This document shows, piece after piece, positions 5,750 to 9,321 of a stretch of 9,321 bases of DNA. The number at the start of each line of letters is the position of its first letter. The first letter of the stretch is position 1. The stretch is from Alphaproteobacteria bacterium UBA7371 (lineage in GTDB: Bacteria; Pseudomonadota; Alphaproteobacteria; UBA8317): the NCBI GenBank assembly GCA_002469865.1, contig DKOD01000055.1, positions 1 through 9,321 on the forward strand, read 5' to 3'. A program made the position numbers and the translations under genes. Under the pieces are notes generated by a model. That model saw nothing but the letters and a program-made list of their open reading frames with translations. It was not told the DNA's origin and made no database searches.

Positions 5750-6798
5750 GTGCGTTGCTTGGTATTCTGGGTGGGGGCCAGCTTGGGCGCATGATGGCGC
5801 TATCGGCGGCCAAATTGGGTGTGAGATGCAGCATCTATGCGCCGGAGAAGCTTCCCTGTGCTGGCCAAGTCGCCCCACATGTCCAAGGCGCTTATGATGA
5901 CAAAGAAGCCTTGGCGCGTTGGGCCAAGAATTGCGATATGATCACCTTTGAGTTTGAAAATATTCCTCTTGATTGTTTGGACAGTTGTGCCGAGAAGCTC
6001 TTTCCATCGGCCCAAAGCCTAAAATTTGCACAACATCGCGGTTTGGAAAAAACATTTCTTTCGTCATGTGATGTCCCATTGGCACGCTGGATGACCATCA
6101 CAAACCTTCATGACCTTCATGAAGCAGCTGCGTTGCTTGGTTTTCCTTTTGTCGCCAAAACAAGTCGGTTTGGCTATGACGGTAAGGGACAATATGTGGT
6201 GCGTGGCCATGATGATATGACCGAGGCATTTTCCACGGTGGGAAGTGATGCCGTGGCAGAAGAATTTGTGGCCTTTGAGCGGGAGATTTCGGTGGTTTGC
6301 GTGTTTGACCGCCATGGCGAGGTTCGTGCCTATGACGCCTGCGAAAACATCCATCGGGACCAAATGCTGGCCCAAACCAGGCTACCTGCCAATATTTCAG
6401 CGGAGACTGCTAACATGGCACGCCAGCATGCCGTGCATATAGGCAAAACACTCCAACATGTGGGCGTGCTCACCACCGAATTTTTTGTGACGAACGATGG
6501 GGGCCTTATGGTGAACGAAATCGCACCGCGCGTTCACAATTCTGGCCATTGGACGATGGAAGGGGCGATCACCTCACAATTCGAAAACCATGTGCGCGCA
6601 GTTTTGGGTTGGCCTCTGGGCGAAGTCACACGATTAGGCAGCATCGATATGCGGAATATCGTGGGACCAGAGATGGACGAATTGCGCCAAAACCCGCCCA
6701 CGCAATGGTCGTTTCATGATTATGGTAAGTCACCATCGCTTCCCGGCCGCAAAATGGGACACCGCACCAAAGTTAGCGTCGGGCCGCCATCTTCTTAA
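5746..6798 (+). CDS. purK: N5-carboxyaminoimidazole ribonucleotide synthase (PurK)
   Basis: PurK is an ATP-grasp enzyme that uses ATP and bicarbonate to convert AIR to N5-CAIR, the substrate of the PurE encoded just upstream. Of 350 residues, the N-terminal nucleotide-fold start GGGQLGRM is at 9-16, TFEFENI at 67-73, the ATP-grasp glycine loop FGYDGKGQ at 142-149, the metal/ATP-binding block NEIAPRVHNSGHWT at 257-270, and the C-terminal PGRKMGH at 333-339. The protein stops 11 residues after GH, which is short compared with E. coli PurK but leaves the catalytic core whole. The last 26 nt overlap the end of coq9 on the other strand. The ATGA overlap with purE implies one transcript and balanced output. 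Confidence 0.96.
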   Translation: MSALLGILGGGQLGRMMALSAAKLGVRCSIYAPEKLPCAGQVAPHVQGAYDDKEALARWAKNCDMITFEFENIPLDCLDSCAEKLFPSAQSLKFAQHRGLEKTFLSSCDVPLARWMTITNLHDLHEAAALLGFPFVAKTSRFGYDGKGQYVVRGHDDMTEAFSTVGSDAVAEEFVAFEREISVVCVFDRHGEVRAYDACENIHRDQMLAQTRLPANISAETANMARQHAVHIGKTLQHVGVLTTEFFVTNDGGLMVNEIAPRVHNSGHWTMEGAITSQFENHVRAVLGWPLGEVTRLGSIDMRNIVGPEMDELRQNPPTQWSFHDYGKSPSLPGRKMGHRTKVSVGPPSS

Positions 6799-7396
6799 AA
6801 AAGGCATCCAAAGGTGCACCAAAAGATGGCAGCTTAGACGCCCACTTTCCCAAATGCATCACCTCGCCAAAACGGCGTTGCATGAATGCATGCCAATCGG
6901 CAGAACCATCGGTGGCGATACGCATGGATGTTGTTTTGAGAATATAACCAAGCAAGGCACGTTTGGAATAATAGGACATGTCTGTCGATTGGTCGCCGGC
7001 AGCATGCCAAATATTATCGGACATGTTGGCAAATAACTTGGCCATGTTGGGAAGATGGGTTGGAACCGAGAGCAATGCAGCCCCCCGGCGGTGAGCCTCC
7101 CCATGATTGGCAAGCATCTCAAGACGCCGTTGGGTGAGTAACGTCACGCGCTTTGTGGTGGAGGCCTCATCGGCCAGCAAATTTGGCGCTTCGCGCAGCA
7201 ATTCAGCATCATCATGCTCATGCCAAAACATAAATGCCTCAGCCCCGCCACCTGGAAAAGCAACACGCACTGCCGCTGCTGAAACCCCCAGGGATTGGCC
7301 CTCAGACAACATCATCGATTTTGTCCAGCCATCAAAGGCAGCCGCCTGGGCGAATGGCCCTATTAACTTTTTGCGCAATTCCTCGCGTTGGGTCAT
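6773..7396 (-). CDS. coq9: COQ9 family ubiquinone biosynthesis protein
   Basis: COQ9 is a lipid-binding helper protein that, in mitochondria, presents ubiquinone intermediates to COQ7; bacterial homologues are mostly alphaproteobacterial. The 207-residue product has the family's FDGW near the N-terminus (21-24) and its best-known block, DNIWHAAGDQSTDMSYYSKR (127-146), followed by a helix ending in FMQRRFGEVMHLGKW (171-185). There is no signal peptide. ATG 7394-7396 has AGAGGTG about 6 nt upstream. The family usually resembles TetR in its N-terminal fold, but I see no convincing DNA-binding helix and infer none. It converges on purK with a 26-nt tail overlap and diverges from rpsU. With ubiX nearby, it suggests a loose ubiquinone neighbourhood; whether this organism has a COQ7 partner is not visible. 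Confidence 0.93.
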   Translation of the reverse strand: MTQREELRKKLIGPFAQAAAFDGWTKSMMLSEGQSLGVSAAAVRVAFPGGGAEAFMFWHEHDDAELLREAPNLLADEASTTKRVTLLTQRRLEMLANHGEAHRRGAALLSVPTHLPNMAKLFANMSDNIWHAAGDQSTDMSYYSKRALLGYILKTTSMRIATDGSADWHAFMQRRFGEVMHLGKWASKLPSFGAPLDAFFKKMAARR

Positions 7397-7438
7397 GGCA
7401 ACACCTCTTTCCTTTCTTTCAAACTTGGGACGCAGAAC

Positions 7439-7467
7439 TGGACAGGCAAGGCCCTAGCCTGTATACA
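7439..7467 (+). promoter_or_regulatory. rpsU: Sigma70-like promoter of rpsU
   Basis: TGGACA (7439-7444, five of six matches to the -35 consensus) and TATACA (7462-7467, TATA core intact) are separated by exactly 17 nt. Transcription would start near 7474, giving a leader of about 28 nt before the GTG start. It lies in the 105-nt coq9/rpsU divergent spacer. Confidence 0.6.
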
Positions 7468-7489
7468 TGGCGCTTCTTTCATCCAACAT

Positions 7490-7493
7490 GGAG
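7490..7493 (+). promoter_or_regulatory. rpsU: Ribosome-binding site deciding the rpsU GTG start
   Basis: GGAG is 8 nt from GTG 7502 and only 4 nt from the out-of-frame ATG at 7498. The spacing favours the GTG, which is also the start that gives the conserved bS21 N-terminus. Confidence 0.6.
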
Positions 7494-7501
7494 TAATATG
7501 C

Positions 7502-7702
7502 GTGCAGGTACAGGTTCGTGATAATAATGTCGATCAGGCTCTCAAGGCGCTTAAGAAGAAGATGCAGCGTGAGGGAATTTTCCGGGAAATGAAGCTTCGT
7601 GGCCATTATGAAAAGCCATCGGAAAAGCGCGCCCGGGAAAAAGCCGAGGCAGTACGTCGCGCCCGTAAGTTGGCACGCAAGCGCGCCCAGCGCGAAGGTT
7701 AA
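7502..7702 (+). CDS. rpsU: 30S ribosomal protein S21 (bS21), GTG start
   Basis: The 66-residue product is bS21, a small-subunit protein near the anti-Shine-Dalgarno end of 16S rRNA that helps translation start. It shows the family's VRDNNVDQALKALKKK, then REGIFREMKLRGHYEKPSEK, then a long Arg/Lys/Ala helix to the C-terminus. The start is GTG at 7502, giving MQVQVRDNN, the usual alphaproteobacterial N-terminus; there is no in-frame ATG at that point. An out-of-frame ATG at 7498-7500 overlaps it and opens a 7-codon frame that ends at TGA 7519-7521. The gene has its own promoter and terminator and appears monocistronic. Confidence 0.95.
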   Translation: MQVQVRDNNVDQALKALKKKMQREGIFREMKLRGHYEKPSEKRAREKAEAVRRARKLARKRAQREG

Positions 7703-7726
7703 TTCCTTTACAATTTCACAAACGAC

Positions 7727-7756
7727 AAACCGTCGGTCCTGCCCGGTGGTTTTTTT
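7727..7756 (+). terminator. Intrinsic terminator of rpsU
   Basis: AAACCGTCGG (7727-7736) can pair with CCGGTGGTTT (7743-7752) as a 10-bp stem with two G-U pairs and a 6-nt loop. A run of seven T ends at 7756. It sits 24 nt after the rpsU stop. Confidence 0.75.
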
Positions 7757-7761
7757 ATTTC

Positions 7762-7792
7762 AAAAAAGGGCACCAATTTGGTGCCCTTTTTT
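7762..7792. terminator. Bidirectional intrinsic terminator between rpsU and pntB
   Basis: GGGCACC (7768-7774) and GGTGCCC (7780-7786) form a 7-bp GC-rich stem around the loop AATTT, flanked by six A on the left and six T on the right. It can therefore end transcription from both rpsU and the convergent pntB. It is the strongest hairpin I see in the window. Confidence 0.88.
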
Positions 7793-7811
7793 GTTGCTCA
7801 TGAAGTTTTGA

Positions 7812-9209
7812 TCACATGGATTTAACAATTTCCTCGACCATCTTCTTGGCATCCCCAAACAACATCATGGTGTTGTCACGGAAAAACAATTCATTCTCAA
7901 CGCCGGCATATCCCGAACCCATGGAGCGTTTTAAGAAAAGGACTGTCTTGGCCTTTTCCACATCAAGCACAGGCATGCCAAAAATTGGCGAGGCAGGATC
8001 AGTTTTTGCAGAAGGGTTGGTGACATCATTGGCGCCGATCACAAAAGCCACGTCGGCCTGGGCAAATTCGTTATTGATATCTTCCAGTTCAAAAACCTCA
8101 TCATAAGGCACATTGGCTTCCGCCAAGAGCACATTCATATGGCCAGGCATGCGGCCTGCCACAGGGTGAATGGCATAGGCCACGTCAACGCCCTCTTTCT
8201 TGAGAAGGTCCGCCATTTCACGAAGCACATGCTGGGCCTGGGCCACGGCCATGCCATAGCCTGGCACGATGATGACCCGGGAAGAATTCTTCATGATAAA
8301 GGCTGCGTCATCCGCTGAGCCACGTTTTACAGGGCGCTGTTCAACCCCACCAGCATCGGACGCAGCTGCATCTTCGCCACCAAAACCACCCAGAATCACA
8401 TTAATGAATGAGCGGTTCATTCCCTTACACATGATGTAGGAAAGGATCGCACCGGATGAACCGACAAGGGCACCTGTGACAATCAATGCGGTGTTGCCAA
8501 GCGTAAAGCCGATGCCCGCCGCAGCCCAACCGGAATATGAATTGAGCATGGACACAACCACAGGCATATCTGCGCCACCAATGGGAACAATCAGTAAGAA
8601 GCCAAGCAATAGGGCCAGAATGGTGATCAGCCAGAAGAGGCTGTAGGAATTGGTGAACATAAATATGACCACCAACACCACCACGGTGATGCCTAATGCC
8701 AAATTCAGCATATGCTGCATGGGGAAAATAATTGGCTTTCCTGACATCCGGCCGTCTAGTTTCAGAAAGGCGATGATGGAACCTGAAAAAGTGAGCGCAC
8801 CGATTGCCACACCCAACGACATTTCAAAAAGACTTGCTGGGGCAATTTCCCCTGGATTGCCAAGCCCATAGGCCGCTGGCGCATAAAGGGCTGCGGCGGC
8901 CACAAACACAGCAGCCAAACCAACCAATGAGTGAAATGCCGCCACCAATTGAGGCATGGCTGTCATGGGGATACGTCGGGCAATCAGGGCCCCAATGCCG
9001 CCACCGATGGCCAGTCCGGCGATGATGAACAAAACACTCCCAGCGGAAATATCAATCAAAAAGAGGGTGGTGACCATCGCCACGGCCATACCGGCCATGC
9101 CCATAAAATTACCACGACGTGAGGTTTCCGGTGACGAAAGCCCGCGAAGCGAAAGAATGAACAGAACGCCGGCGACCAAATAAAGAAGAGCTGCAAGATT
9201 TGCTGACAT
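7812..9209 (-). CDS. pntB: NAD(P) transhydrogenase subunit beta (PntB)
   Basis: PntB is the beta subunit of the inner-membrane proton-translocating transhydrogenase, which uses the proton gradient to reduce NADP+ with NADH. The 465-residue protein has a membrane domain of about eight or nine hydrophobic helices (residues 1-270) containing H93 in the AFHSLVG motif and N223 in MLNSYSGWAAA. By spacing these match the proton-pathway His91 and Asn222 of E. coli PntB. After an Ala/Gly/Glu-rich linker (about 275-305) comes the NADP(H)-binding domain III, with GYGMAVAQAQ (317-326), HPVAGRMPGHMNVLLAEANVPYD (348-370), GANDVTNPSA (392-401) and KRSMGSGYAG (427-436). The ATG at 9207-9209 has AAGGA upstream; the frame runs back 23 codons into the preceding transhydrogenase gene, but that extension is not family-like. 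All key residues are present. Confidence 0.97.
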   Translation of the reverse strand: MSANLAALLYLVAGVLFILSLRGLSSPETSRRGNFMGMAGMAVAMVTTLFLIDISAGSVLFIIAGLAIGGGIGALIARRIPMTAMPQLVAAFHSLVGLAAVFVAAAALYAPAAYGLGNPGEIAPASLFEMSLGVAIGALTFSGSIIAFLKLDGRMSGKPIIFPMQHMLNLALGITVVVLVVIFMFTNSYSLFWLITILALLLGFLLIVPIGGADMPVVVSMLNSYSGWAAAGIGFTLGNTALIVTGALVGSSGAILSYIMCKGMNRSFINVILGGFGGEDAAASDAGGVEQRPVKRGSADDAAFIMKNSSRVIIVPGYGMAVAQAQHVLREMADLLKKEGVDVAYAIHPVAGRMPGHMNVLLAEANVPYDEVFELEDINNEFAQADVAFVIGANDVTNPSAKTDPASPIFGMPVLDVEKAKTVLFLKRSMGSGYAGVENELFFRDNTMMLFGDAKKMVEEIVKSM

Positions 9210-9222
9210 GATCTGGGTTCCT

Positions 9223-9321
9223 TCAGTCTTTTTTCTTGTACATGGCCAGCATGCGCTGGGTGACGAGGAATCCGCCAAAAATATTCACCGAGGCCAAAAT
9301 CAGGGCCAGGAAGCCAAAGAT
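9223..9321 (-). CDS. pntA: NAD(P) transhydrogenase alpha-type subunit, C-terminal end only
   Basis: The 32 visible residues, read leftward from the right edge to the TGA at 9223-9225, include ASVNIFGGFLVTQRMLAMYK followed by KKD. This is the characteristic last membrane helix of the alpha subunit, so the gene is cut by the window edge. In many alphaproteobacteria the alpha subunit is split into pntAA and pntAB, in which case this would be the end of pntAB; the visible part cannot tell. The gap to pntB is 13 nt. The pntB ribosome-binding AAGGA begins in the stop codon region (TGAAGGA), so the two are translated from one message. Confidence 0.93.
   Translation of the reverse strand: MFGFLALILASVNIFGGFLVTQRMLAMYKKKD

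Noticed and set aside
5439..5834. 131-residue minus-strand open frame across purE/purK
   Set aside because: It is antisense to two clearly conserved purine genes and has low-complexity Arg/Trp-rich composition typical of a shadow frame.
6166..6192. Phe in place of the first glycine in the PurK GGYDG loop
   Set aside because: The loop reads FGYDGKGQ. I believe this variant is common in alphaproteobacterial PurK, and all other catalytic blocks are intact, so it is not treated as a defect.
7107..7457. 116-residue plus-strand open frame opposite coq9
   Set aside because: It is a shadow of coq9, whose conserved blocks are on the minus strand.
9210..9278. 23-codon N-terminal extension of pntB
   Set aside because: It runs through the end of the transhydrogenase alpha gene in another frame; the shorter start has a Shine-Dalgarno and the family's normal N-terminus.
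1..9321. Search for mobile elements, CRISPR, RNA genes, toxin-antitoxin or defence genes
   Set aside because: Nothing of these kinds was seen; every coding stretch longer than 150 nt is explained by a recognisable gene family, and no gap between genes exceeds about 185 nt.

Overview
The window is a compact chromosomal housekeeping region from an alphaproteobacterium. The lineage call rests on four things: a COQ9-family ubiquinone protein, a DUF1013/TrcR-type cell-cycle regulator beside a zinc-free ribosomal protein L31, an alphaproteobacterial-style bS21, and a separate transhydrogenase beta gene. Base composition and codon style look even throughout. I see no tRNA, rRNA, CRISPR array, insertion sequence, phage gene or other sign of recent transfer. 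The genus cannot be fixed from the sequence alone.

Left part (1-4103): the window opens inside a gene for a coiled-coil protein with an OmpA-type peptidoglycan-binding C-terminus (2-997, +). It converges with an MsbA-like ABC exporter half-transporter (1015-2796, -). A 182-nt divergent intergenic region holding an 18-bp near-perfect palindrome (2838-2855) leads to rpmE (2979-3200, +) and a trcR/DUF1013 regulator (3268-3897, +). A 52-residue YdcH/DUF465 gene (3945-4103, -) follows; it is easily missed because of its size.

Middle part (4104-7396): ubiX (flavin prenyltransferase, +) overlaps tail to tail with a TIGR02444/DUF2390 gene of unknown function (-). That gene diverges from purE over only 46 nt. 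purE and purK (+) overlap by ATGA and carry out the two-step carboxylation of AIR in purine synthesis. purK overlaps tail to tail with a coq9 gene (-). Two genes linked to ubiquinone synthesis (ubiX and coq9) therefore bracket the purine pair.

Right part (7397-9321): coq9 diverges from rpsU (+), which has a sigma70-like promoter, a GTG start and its own intrinsic terminator. A second, bidirectional terminator separates it from pntB (-). The C-terminal end of the upstream transhydrogenase alpha-type gene (-) is cut by the right edge. PntA/PntB form the membrane proton-translocating NAD(P) transhydrogenase, which supplies NADPH.

I found no convincing new multi-gene system. The points most worth following are the uncharacterised TIGR02444 gene in its tightly packed setting, the small DUF465 gene, the palindrome upstream of rpmE, the direct repeat around the trcR ribosome-binding site, and the nested start codons of rpsU.
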